Origin: Oscillospiraceae bacterium | Lineage (GTDB): Bacteria > Bacillota > Clostridia > Oscillospirales > Oscillospiraceae | Direction of reading: 5' to 3' | NCBI GenBank assembly: GCA_902765975.1 | Contig: CACXBO010000117.1 | Coordinates: forward strand, 1 to 22,309 | Length of the DNA: 22,309 bases | Shown: piece by piece, positions 14,630 to 21,121 of the stretch | Position numbering within the stretch: position 1 is the first letter of the stretch | Layout: the number at the start of each line of letters is the position of its first letter | The notes under the pieces: generated by a model | The model's database searches: none | What the model saw: the letters and a program-made list of their open reading frames with translations, nothing else | Told to the model about the DNA's origin: nothing | Made by a program: the position numbers and the translations under genes

Positions 14630-15155
14630 GGATCTTATAGCCTGCGCTATGTTTACGGCGCTTATCTGCGTGATCTCGCCCTACGGTCTGACCGTTGGGC
14701 TTATACCGATAACTCTTGCGACCTTTGCCGTCTACCTGTCCGCCGCCGTGCTCGGCTGGAAATGGGGTACTGCGGCAGTCCTTGTATATCTCGCCCTCGG
14801 CGCAGCCGGAATGCCGGTATTTTCCAATTTCGGCGCCGGCTTTGCAAAGATAGCCGGTCCGACGGGCGGCTATCTCATCGGCTACCTGCCCTGCGCACTG
14901 ATCGCCGGGCTGTTCGCCGATAAGTATGGCAAGCTCTGGGCATACGGCGCAGGAATGCTTGCGGGTACGGCCGTCCTCTATCTTCTGGGCACGGCGTGGT
15001 ATTCGCTGGTCTCCGCCGTGCCCTTCGGCAAGGCGCTCGCCGTTTGCGTTCTGCCCTTCCTTCCGGGCGACGGGATCAAGATGGCGCTCGCATCTCTCGC
15101 CGCAGTGAAGCTCAGACCGCTATGCAAAAAGCTGACAGACGAGGCAAGAGCATAA
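14619..15155 (+). CDS. bioY: biotin transporter substrate-binding subunit BioY
   Basis: BioY is the S component of an ECF-type biotin importer (or works alone with shared EcfAA'T). The 178-residue protein has about six hydrophobic segments and the family sequence FSNFGAGFAKIAGPTGGYLIGY in the middle, whose GPTGGYL core is diagnostic. The start at ATG 14619 is preceded at 5 bases by AGAGGTGA; a GTG at 14610 is the alternative. The ECF module is not in this window. No fully encoded biotin synthesis genes are near, so uptake plus ligation suggests the cell depends on outside biotin; this is inference from the window alone. Confidence 0.94.
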   Translation: MKLRDLIACAMFTALICVISPYGLTVGLIPITLATFAVYLSAAVLGWKWGTAAVLVYLALGAAGMPVFSNFGAGFAKIAGPTGGYLIGYLPCALIAGLFADKYGKLWAYGAGMLAGTAVLYLLGTAWYSLVSAVPFGKALAVCVLPFLPGDGIKMALASLAAVKLRPLCKKLTDEARA

Positions 15156-15159
15156 AAAT

Positions 15160-15181
15160 CGCCGCCGGGAGACCGGCGGCG
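15160..15181. terminator. two-way intrinsic terminator between bioY and the HExxH gene
   Basis: CGCCGCCGG (15160-15168), GAGA tetraloop, CCGGCGGCG (15173-15181). T-rich tails exist on both sides: AATAAATTATTTTATTTT on the plus strand and ATTTTTAT on the minus strand. It serves both convergent genes. Confidence 0.9.
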
Positions 15182-15192
15182 AATAAATTATT

Positions 15193-15636
15193 TTATTTTA
15201 CCCTGCCCTCGTGCCATTTCATGAAGTCGTCGCCGAGGCGTGACGCCTGCGACTCGAACCAGACCGCATCGTAAGGCGTTTTAGGCGACTTTTTCAGCAC
15301 CTTTTCCTTGAATCTCCTGAGGCGGTATCTCGTTGAGGAGGGCAGACCGACGATAAAGGGCATAAGAGGCCCGAAGTAGCAGTTCTGGATGCTGTGACCG
15401 AACTCGTGATTTTTCAGATGCGCGGAATCGTTCGTCCTGTCCTTTATAAATACAGGACCGAGGGAGGCTCCGCCCCAGTTTTTTCCGACCTCGAAATACC
15501 ATGCGTAGCCCCAGCGGCGAGGCTTATGCCCGGTTGCGAGCATAACGAGGGCGGTAAAAAAGCCCGCGAGAGTTGTGATTATCCCCCAGGTCAGCGAGAG
15601 AAAAAAGTATAGAGGCTTCGGCAATTTCGGATTCAT
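15193..15636 (-). CDS. membrane-anchored HExxH protein, putative metallopeptidase
   Basis: The 147-residue protein has one N-terminal hydrophobic segment (about 10-36, FFLSLTWGIITTLAGFFTAL). The zinc-peptidase motif HEFGH is at 77-81, extended to HEFGHSIQN, then a second hydrophobic patch CYFGPLMPFIVGLPS and a downstream Glu128 in WFESQASRLG that could be the third zinc ligand. I know similar clostridial hypothetical proteins with HEYGHTIQS and a Glu-x-x-Ala-Asp helix, so it is probably a small gluzincin-like family. The HEFGH is kept intact, suggesting activity, but the size is small for a peptidase. GGGAAG precedes the ATG. It is divergent from the ABC importer and appears to share its control region. 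Confidence 0.7.
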   Translation of the reverse strand: MNPKLPKPLYFFLSLTWGIITTLAGFFTALVMLATGHKPRRWGYAWYFEVGKNWGGASLGPVFIKDRTNDSAHLKNHEFGHSIQNCYFGPLMPFIVGLPSSTRYRLRRFKEKVLKKSPKTPYDAVWFESQASRLGDDFMKWHEGRVK

Positions 15637-15665
15637 TTTCGCACTTCCCGTGATAGATTATTCTG

Positions 15666-15694
15666 ATTATACAATGCTGTTGACTATTTTACAA
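15666..15694 (-). promoter_or_regulatory. promoter of the HExxH gene
   Basis: On the minus strand, TTGTAA (15689-15694), 17 bases, then TATAAT (15666-15671). Start near 15659. The -35 element lies inside the palindrome at 15686-15708. Confidence 0.65.
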
Positions 15695-15708
15695 GATAGT
15701 TGTAAAAT
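15680..15708 (+). promoter_or_regulatory. promoter of the ABC importer operon
   Basis: TTGACT (15680-15685), 17 bases, then TAAAAT (15703-15708). Start near 15715, leaving a leader of about 63 bases. The -10 is the right edge of the palindrome at 15686-15708. Confidence 0.7.
15686..15708. promoter_or_regulatory. probable operator: ATTTTACAA-N5-TTGTAAAAT
   Basis: Perfect 9-bp inverted repeat with a 5-base centre (GATAG). It fills the spacer and -10 of the plus promoter and covers the -35 of the minus promoter, so one bound dimer would block both. No regulator gene is adjacent, and I cannot match it to a known factor. Confidence 0.65.
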
Positions 15709-15777
15709 TAACGATGTTGTTAAGGACGACGAACTAAGTGTTTGCCGCAACTAAAAAATGAAAGAAGACAGGTTAAA

Positions 15778-16818
15778 ATGAAAAGAATAATTGCCCTGCT
15801 GCTCGTAACCGTAATGATACTTGCCCTCGCGGCCTGCGCCGTAGAGGCAAAGGATACCAAGCCCACGGAGCCTACGCCCGAGCCCGATACCACCACGGAG
15901 CCCGAGCCCGAGCCCACGCCTGAACCCACGCCCGAGCCCGAGCCGGTGAACGTCAGAGTGGCGTCTCTGAAGGGACCGACCACTATGGGACTCGTCGCCC
16001 TGATGGACAAGGCTGAGAAGGGCGAGACCTTCGACGCCTACACCTTCGATATGGAGACCGACGCCTCCGTAGTCGCCGCCTCGGTTATAGCCGGAGACGT
16101 CGATATAGCTCTCATACCCGCAAATCTCGCCGCCGTTCTGTATAAGCGCACAGAGGGCGGGATAGCCGTCGTCGATATAAACACCCTCGGCGTTCTCTAC
16201 TGTGTGACCGGCGACGCGAGCATAAAGAGCGTCAAGGACCTCGCCGGAAAGACTGTCGTCCTCACCGGACAGGGCACCACCCCGGAATACGCTCTCCGCT
16301 ATCTCCTTGAGAAGAACGGAGTTACCGACTGCGAGCTTGAGTTCAAGTCCGAGGCAACGGAAGTCGCAGCCACTCTTGCCGCGGATCCTACAAGGATAGC
16401 CGTTCTGCCTCAGCCCTTCGCAACCGTCGCGCAGGTGCAGAACACCGAGCTGCACGAGGCTTTCAGCCTCACCGACGAGTGGGATGCAGTTTCCGACGAT
16501 TCCCGCATGCTCACCGGAGTTACAGTCGTCCGCAAGGCGTTTCTCAACGAGAATCCCCTCGCCGTCGAGCGATTCATCGCCGAGCACGCGGCTTCCGCCT
16601 CTGCTGAGGACGCCGACAAGGCGGCTCTCATCGTTAAGTACGGCATAATCGAGAAGGAGCCCGTTGCGAACAAGGCTCTTCCCAAGTGCGGCATCGTCTG
16701 CATTTACGGAGAAGAGATGAAGTCCGCCCTCTCCGGATACCTCGGAGTCCTCTTCGCCGCTGATCCCAAGGCGGTAGGCGGCGAGCTGCCCGGCGACGAC
16801 TTCTACTATGTCGGCTAA
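15778..16818 (+). CDS. ABC transporter substrate-binding lipoprotein (NitT/TauT-like)
   Basis: This is the outside binding protein of an importer. The 346-residue protein starts with a lipoprotein signal peptide ending in lipobox LAAC (Cys18 or close). It is followed by a Thr/Pro/Glu-rich spacer (about 25-55; TPEP-type repeats) and a periplasmic-binding fold with DVDIALIPANLAAVLYKR, LGVLYCVTG, LAGKTVVLTGQGTTPEYALR and AVLPQPFATVAQVQN. This resembles a clostridial SsuA/NrtA/ThiY-like group. I chose the ATG at 15778 because AGG lies 5 bases before it and the signal peptide starts cleanly; a TTG at 15742 would add 12 polar residues. The substrate is unknown. The permease gene starts inside its last codons. 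Confidence 0.88.
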   Translation: MKRIIALLLVTVMILALAACAVEAKDTKPTEPTPEPDTTTEPEPEPTPEPTPEPEPVNVRVASLKGPTTMGLVALMDKAEKGETFDAYTFDMETDASVVAASVIAGDVDIALIPANLAAVLYKRTEGGIAVVDINTLGVLYCVTGDASIKSVKDLAGKTVVLTGQGTTPEYALRYLLEKNGVTDCELEFKSEATEVAATLAADPTRIAVLPQPFATVAQVQNTELHEAFSLTDEWDAVSDDSRMLTGVTVVRKAFLNENPLAVERFIAEHAASASAEDADKAALIVKYGIIEKEPVANKALPKCGIVCIYGEEMKSALSGYLGVLFAADPKAVGGELPGDDFYYVG

Positions 16819-17554
16819 GGCGGTAAAAAAGCTCCTTGCGGCCGCTTTCTGGCTTGCCTTATGGCAGGGGCTGTCGCTTATAGTCAATAATAAGATAGTT
16901 ATGGTCGGTCCTTATGAGACGGCTCTGGCGCTTATCCGGCTCATACCGACCGGCGAATTCTGGGCCGATGCGGGAGCCTCGGCTCTGAGGATAACTGCGG
17001 GCTTTTCGGCCGGTGCAGCGATGGGCATAGTCCTCGCCGCACTTGCTTACAGATACTCGATGGCCCGCGAGCTCTTTGCGCCGCTCGTCGGGGCGATGAA
17101 GGCTGTGCCGGTCGCGAGCTTCGTCGTGCTTGCCCTTATCTGGTTCGGCAACAGCCGTATCGGCTTTTTCGTGTCTCTTATCGTCTCGCTCCCGATACTC
17201 TACGTCAACACCCTCGAGGGGCTGTCTGCGACCGATAAAAAGCTTCTCGAGCTGGCGAGGGTCTATTCGATGCGCCTTCCCGCGAAGATAAAGGGCATAT
17301 TCTTCCCTCAGCTTTTTCCGTATCTGAGAGGCGCTCTCGCCCTCGGAGTGGGAACGGCGTGGAAGGCGGGGATAGCCGCCGAGGTCATAGGACAGCCGCT
17401 CGGGACTCTGGGGAACGACCTGTACAGAGCCAAGATATACCTTGAGACGGACAAGGTGTTCGCAGTCACCGTCGCGGCGGTTGCTCTGAGCTGGGCAATC
17501 GGAAAGCTTGCGGTCTGGGCATTTTCGCGCCTCGAGAGGGGGCGCGGGAGATGA
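16808..17554 (+). CDS. ABC transporter permease (SsuC/TauC/ThiX-like)
   Basis: The 248-residue inner membrane permease has about six helices. The BPD-transp-1 region contains ALRITAGFSAGAAMGIVLAAL and, in the coupling region, YSMRLPAKIKGIFFPQLFPYLRGALALGVGTAWKAGIAAEVIG, where the EAA-like loop and G-x-A-W-K-A-x-x-x-AE match SsuC/TauC/ThiX permeases. It overlaps the binding-protein gene by 11 bases and the ATPase gene by 4 (ATGA), so the three are translationally coupled. Its Shine-Dalgarno is weak, fitting coupling. Confidence 0.92.
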   Translation: MSAKAVKKLLAAAFWLALWQGLSLIVNNKIVMVGPYETALALIRLIPTGEFWADAGASALRITAGFSAGAAMGIVLAALAYRYSMARELFAPLVGAMKAVPVASFVVLALIWFGNSRIGFFVSLIVSLPILYVNTLEGLSATDKKLLELARVYSMRLPAKIKGIFFPQLFPYLRGALALGVGTAWKAGIAAEVIGQPLGTLGNDLYRAKIYLETDKVFAVTVAAVALSWAIGKLAVWAFSRLERGRGR

Positions 17555-18114
17555 TAAGCGTTAGAGAAATAAAAAAGAGCTTCGGGGAGACTGAGGTGAT
17601 ATCCGGAGTGAGCTTCGATATACTCCCCGGCGAGCCCGTCTGCGTTACCGGAGCTTCCGGCGGAGGCAAGACCACGCTTCTGCGCATAATCCTCGGGCTT
17701 GAGACTCCGGATTCGGGTGCGGTCGTATTGCCGGAGGGAGCGCGCTTCGGGGCGCTGTTTCAGGAGGACAGGCTCTTTGAGAGCTTCAACGCCGTTATGA
17801 ATGTGAGCCTCGCTACCGGGATAAGGGATACGGGACTTATTAAAAACGAGCTTATGCGCCTTCTGCCTGAGGAGGCGCTCGGAAGACCGGTCAAAAAGCT
17901 GTCCGGCGGTCAGAGGCGCAGAGTCGGAATAGTGCGCGCTTCTTTGGCGCGGGCGGATATACTGCTGCTCGACGAGCCCTTCTCCGGCCTCGATGCGGAG
18001 AGCGCAGCGCTCGCGGCGGAGTATATAAGGGAGAAGTCGAAGAACAGATATCTCATAATGTCGCTCCACGAAAAGGATGTTCCCGACTGGTGCGAAAAGG
18101 TCGTAAGAGTATAA
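17551..18114 (+). CDS. ABC transporter ATP-binding protein, short form
   Basis: The 187-residue ATPase energises the importer. All core motifs are present: Walker A GASGGGKTT, Q-loop LFQEDRLF, signature LSGGQRRRV, Walker B ILLLDEPFSGLD and switch histidine in SLHE. It is shorter than the usual 240 residues of SsuB/TauB; the protein ends soon after the H-loop and lacks the C-terminal helices. The gene is closed by a stop and a clear terminator 5 bases later, so this is a natural short form rather than a frameshift. Confidence 0.93.
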   Translation: MISVREIKKSFGETEVISGVSFDILPGEPVCVTGASGGGKTTLLRIILGLETPDSGAVVLPEGARFGALFQEDRLFESFNAVMNVSLATGIRDTGLIKNELMRLLPEEALGRPVKKLSGGQRRRVGIVRASLARADILLLDEPFSGLDAESAALAAEYIREKSKNRYLIMSLHEKDVPDWCEKVVRV

Positions 18115-18117
18115 AAA

Positions 18118-18149
18118 ATAACGCCGAGATAAGCTCGGCGTTATTTTTT
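18118..18149. terminator. two-way intrinsic terminator after the ABC importer
   Basis: ATAACGCCGAG (18118-18128), 5-base loop, CTCGGCGTTAT (18134-18144), then TTTTTT on the plus strand. The minus strand also has TTTTTTAT. It separates the ABC operon from the convergent small membrane protein gene. Confidence 0.93.
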
Positions 18150-18158
18150 TGCGCGAAA

Positions 18159-18458
18159 TCAATAGAGCTCAATGACCTGGCTGATAGCGCTGCCGTATTT
18201 GGCGACGGCGATAACAGCGACGATGATGTAGATCACCCAGAACACCTGCATGACGATGGAGATGGGGAAGGCTATGCGGGTGAAGATGGTGCCGACCTTT
18301 GCCTTGCCTACGGGAGCTCCGTAATAAGCGGCGTGAGCCTTTGCCTTGTTCCTCGCTATTATAGCGAGGATAAGACCGGCTACGGGGCAGGCGCAGAGAG
18401 CGAGGGCTACGATGCCCCATGCGAGGATGCTGCCGGCATCGGGAACATTGTTCTGCAT
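18159..18458 (-). CDS. small two-TM membrane protein (DUF4190-like)
   Basis: The 99-residue hydrophobic protein has helices at about 12-36 (ILAWGIVALALCACPVAGLILAII) and 62-88 (PISIVMQVFWVIYIIVAVIAV), with a basic loop between (ARNKAKAH). The layout resembles the short DUF4190-type proteins of Firmicutes. A perfect AAAGGAGG is 8 bases before the ATG, suggesting strong translation. It has its own likely promoter at 18489-18518 and lies 48 bases after the hydrolase gene. The function is unknown. Confidence 0.8.
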   Translation of the reverse strand: MQNNVPDAGSILAWGIVALALCACPVAGLILAIIARNKAKAHAAYYGAPVGKAKVGTIFTRIAFPISIVMQVFWVIYIIVAVIAVAKYGSAISQVIELY

Positions 18459-18488
18459 TCTGATATCCTCCTTTCACTGGTTTTTCAT

Positions 18489-18518
18489 ATTATACGAAGC
18501 GCCGATTCAGTCCGTCAG
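18489..18518 (-). promoter_or_regulatory. candidate promoter of the small membrane protein
   Basis: On the minus strand, TATAAT (18489-18494) has CTGACG (18513-18518) 18 bases upstream, overlapping the 3' end of the hydrolase gene. Consensus -10, weak -35. Confidence 0.45.
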
Positions 18519-19442
18519 TCCGGATAGAAAGGCGCGTATCGCCCCGTCGTATTCCTCTGTGTTTACGAGACGCAGGCGGGAATGTCCGCCGTGCTCGAAC
18601 CAATGCAGCTCTTTTTTTTGAGAGGCGCATTTATTATAGAGCTCCACAGCCCTCTCGGGGAGAGAGAACTTATCCTCGCGGCTGTGCAGGAAGAGGATCG
18701 GCTTCTTGAGCCTGTCTATCCTCCACAGAGGCCCGTCGTGCACGACGTCCGCGCGGGAAAAGAGCTTAATATAGAGCATAAGCATGGGGAAGAGAGCCAT
18801 GGGTCTCTTCTGATCCATCATATGATTCCAGCAGCTCTCCGAGAAGCAGGGATACATTCCCTCGGCCGCCATACCCGTGAAATATTCGGGACAGCGCGGA
18901 CTTGTGAGTGCAAAGAGAGCGGTGGAGGAGCCGATGCAGACCCCGTGGAGAAACACCTCCGTTACTCCGAGCTCGTCGTGCAGAAACCGACCCCAGGCGA
19001 TAACGTCGGAGTATTCGCGGTAGCCGAGGGAGTTGATCTTGCCGTCGGAGAGCCCGTGCGCCCTCGCGTCGATAACGAGGACGTTGTACCCGGATCGCTT
19101 ATAGGGCTCTGCAAAGAAGTAGGAGTAGAAGCAGGACTCCATACGCCCCGGAACTATTATTACGGCTCGGGAATAGCCGAAGTCGAAGTATTCGCCGAAG
19201 AGCGACAGCCTATCGTTCACGATATGCACATCGCGTTTCCTTCCGGCGTTTTCCTGACCCCAGACAAGTCCGCGCCTGTACATCTCTGCATATTCCCCGT
19301 CATCGGGCATACTCATGGAACGGCCCCACTTATCCTTGGAGGTGCGGACGAGGAGGATCCTGTAAACAATGGCGGGAATGCCGAGGAGCGGAACGAGAAC
19401 GATGAGCGCGAGAGCGATGATAACGTAAACTATCCAGCCCAT
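18507..19442 (-). CDS. membrane-anchored alpha/beta hydrolase with Cys nucleophile position
   Basis: The 311-residue protein has one N-terminal membrane segment (about 3-29) and an alpha/beta-hydrolase domain like the YqkD/BAAT group. The oxyanion-side stretch is AVIIVPGRMESCFYS, then VLVIDARAHGLSDG, the nucleophile elbow HGVCIGSS (166-173), an acid in HSREDKFS (Asp257) and a base in HGGHSRL (His287). The elbow reads G-x-C-x-G rather than G-x-S-x-G; codon TGC at 18936-18938 is plain. Such a triad occurs in dienelactone hydrolase, so it may still be active. It lies 8 bases after the second FakA gene and is probably co-transcribed. Substrate unknown; a lipid ester would fit. Confidence 0.85.
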   Translation of the reverse strand: MGWIVYVIIALALIVLVPLLGIPAIVYRILLVRTSKDKWGRSMSMPDDGEYAEMYRRGLVWGQENAGRKRDVHIVNDRLSLFGEYFDFGYSRAVIIVPGRMESCFYSYFFAEPYKRSGYNVLVIDARAHGLSDGKINSLGYREYSDVIAWGRFLHDELGVTEVFLHGVCIGSSTALFALTSPRCPEYFTGMAAEGMYPCFSESCWNHMMDQKRPMALFPMLMLYIKLFSRADVVHDGPLWRIDRLKKPILFLHSREDKFSLPERAVELYNKCASQKKELHWFEHGGHSRLRLVNTEEYDGAIRAFLSGLTD

Positions 19443-19450
19443 AACCCACC

Positions 19451-21097
19451 TCAGGAAAGACCGACGAGCCAGTCGTAAACGCTCTGCCCGCCGTAGATAA
19501 ACGTGAGCTCGAGATCGGGGAATGCGTCGCCGAGCTTTTCTTCGAGAACGCTCTCCTCCGCCTCGTCGGCAAAAGCTCCGCGGAAGAGGATGCAGCTCTC
19601 CTTTTCGCCTATGTCCGGCACAGCCGAGAGACCGCGGAGCAGAGCCTCGACTCTTGTCTCAGCGCAGGCGGCGGGCTCTCCGCCGATAAAGGCGAGCCAT
19701 TCGTCTGCCCTTACGCTCATGCCGTGGTAGGTGGTGTCCTTCGCGCTTTTTGCAACGGAGAGAGTAACGACGCCCTCTGCGCCGAGCTCCATCTGCCTTA
19801 TCCTGTAGTCGAGATCGGGAGAGTCCGCAACGTCCATCGCAAGGGCGAAATAGCACTCGACCATGCTCTTTGTCGGCAGGACGGTTACGTTCTTGCCGGG
19901 CGAAAGTGTGGCCGCCTGCTTCGCCGCGAGAGTTATGTTTTTGTCGTTTGGCAGAACGACGTACCGCTCAGCCTCAGTCTCGCTGAAGGCGCTTATAAAC
20001 TCCTGAGCCGAGGTGTTCATCGAGGGACCTCCGTCGAGGACGGCGCCAGCCCCTGCCGATGCGAAAAGCTCGTGCATACCGTCGCCCTCGGCTACGGTTA
20101 TGACGTGGAGGGGGACGCTCTTCTTCTGCGCCTTGACAGCGCGGCTGTGCTCGTTGTGCTGTACCTGCATGTTTTCGAGCTTGAAGGATATGAATTCGCC
20201 GTAGTTCTGGGCGAGAGTGATGACGGAGGCGGGTATCTTGGTGTGGATATGCACCTTGACGCGCTTTCCGTCCTGCACGGCGACTATCGAATTGCCGCGC
20301 GATTCAAGCTTTTTGATAAAGCCGGAGAGACGGAATTCCTGATTATATGCCGGGTCGAGAAGAAGCTGGAGTATGAACTCCATGCAGTAGCTTTCGATGA
20401 AGCTGCTCTCCTCGTTGAAGAGGGAGAGATCGAGATTCGGTGTGGAGGGAGCTGAGGAAGACTCATCGACTCCGCCCGTAAGCACCTCTCCGTTTAAGTA
20501 TTTCAGCATACCGTCGACTATGGTTATGTAACCGAGACCGCCGGAATCGACGACTCCCGCCTCCTTCAGCTCTGCTAAAAGCTCCGGGGTGTAGGCGAGT
20601 GTCTTTCGCATCTCGGCGACGTACATCGAGAGGAGCTGGTCTATAGTCGTGCGCCTCGTTATCTGGCTGCGGATATGCTCTATACCCTCTCGTGCGACTG
20701 TAAGTATCGTGCCCTCCACGGGACGTATAACGGAGCTGTAAGCGGTCTGATAGGCGCGGATGAAGGCCCGTTTGACCTCTCCGGTATCGGCGGAGGGAAC
20801 TCGGGCAAGCTCCTGATAAAAGCCGTTCATAAGCTGAGAGAGTATCACTCCGGAATTGCCCCTAGCCCCGTAGAGCATGCCGGTGCTGACCGATTTGAGG
20901 TAGACTCCGAGCTCCTTGACGGGCTTTGCGGAATTGAGCCCGTTCTCGAGTGTGAGACGCATATTGGTTCCCGTATCTCCGTCTGCGACGGGGAAGACGT
21001 TAAGTATGTTTATTTTTTCTTCGGCGGCTCTCAGGTTGGCAAGCCCGTTTTTCAGCATACCGTCCAGAAGAGGACCGTCGATCCTTTTAATGCTCAT
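19451..21097 (-). CDS. second FakA-like DAK2-domain protein (YloV family)
   Basis: The 548-residue paralog is of the same length and layout as the FakA at 2663. It has ADGDTGTNM (38-46), GARGNSGV (77-84), VVDSGGLGY, a Cys in SYCMEF, the HIHT metal motif in RVKVHIHTKIP and the LENMQVQHNEH stretch before the C-terminal domain. Here the nucleotide loop has the usual GDTGTN. No FakB/DegV, Asp23 (YloU) or recG gene is beside it; instead a sugar transporter lies upstream and a hydrolase downstream. It may be the ancestral YloV or a second kinase that uses the FakB at 4328. GGAG lies 9 bases before the ATG. Confidence 0.9.
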   Translation of the reverse strand: MSIKRIDGPLLDGMLKNGLANLRAAEEKINILNVFPVADGDTGTNMRLTLENGLNSAKPVKELGVYLKSVSTGMLYGARGNSGVILSQLMNGFYQELARVPSADTGEVKRAFIRAYQTAYSSVIRPVEGTILTVAREGIEHIRSQITRRTTIDQLLSMYVAEMRKTLAYTPELLAELKEAGVVDSGGLGYITIVDGMLKYLNGEVLTGGVDESSSAPSTPNLDLSLFNEESSFIESYCMEFILQLLLDPAYNQEFRLSGFIKKLESRGNSIVAVQDGKRVKVHIHTKIPASVITLAQNYGEFISFKLENMQVQHNEHSRAVKAQKKSVPLHVITVAEGDGMHELFASAGAGAVLDGGPSMNTSAQEFISAFSETEAERYVVLPNDKNITLAAKQAATLSPGKNVTVLPTKSMVECYFALAMDVADSPDLDYRIRQMELGAEGVVTLSVAKSAKDTTYHGMSVRADEWLAFIGGEPAACAETRVEALLRGLSAVPDIGEKESCILFRGAFADEAEESVLEEKLGDAFPDLELTFIYGGQSVYDWLVGLS

Positions 21098-21121
21098 TGT
21101 TAGCTTCTCCGATAGGGTACT

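Noticed and set aside
15742..15777. Upstream TTG start for the substrate-binding protein
   Set aside because: It would put 12 polar residues before a normal lipoprotein signal peptide that begins at the ATG at 15778.
15890..15945. Repetitive GAGCCC/ACGCCC tract as a CRISPR or satellite
   Set aside because: It is the in-frame Thr/Pro/Glu linker of the lipoprotein, with no spacers.
15751..16887. 378-codon open frame on the minus strand opposite the substrate-binding protein
   Set aside because: It is the antisense of a clear lipoprotein gene. Low-complexity Gly/Arg/Leu repeats come from the TPEP linker, and there is no ribosome site or known motif.
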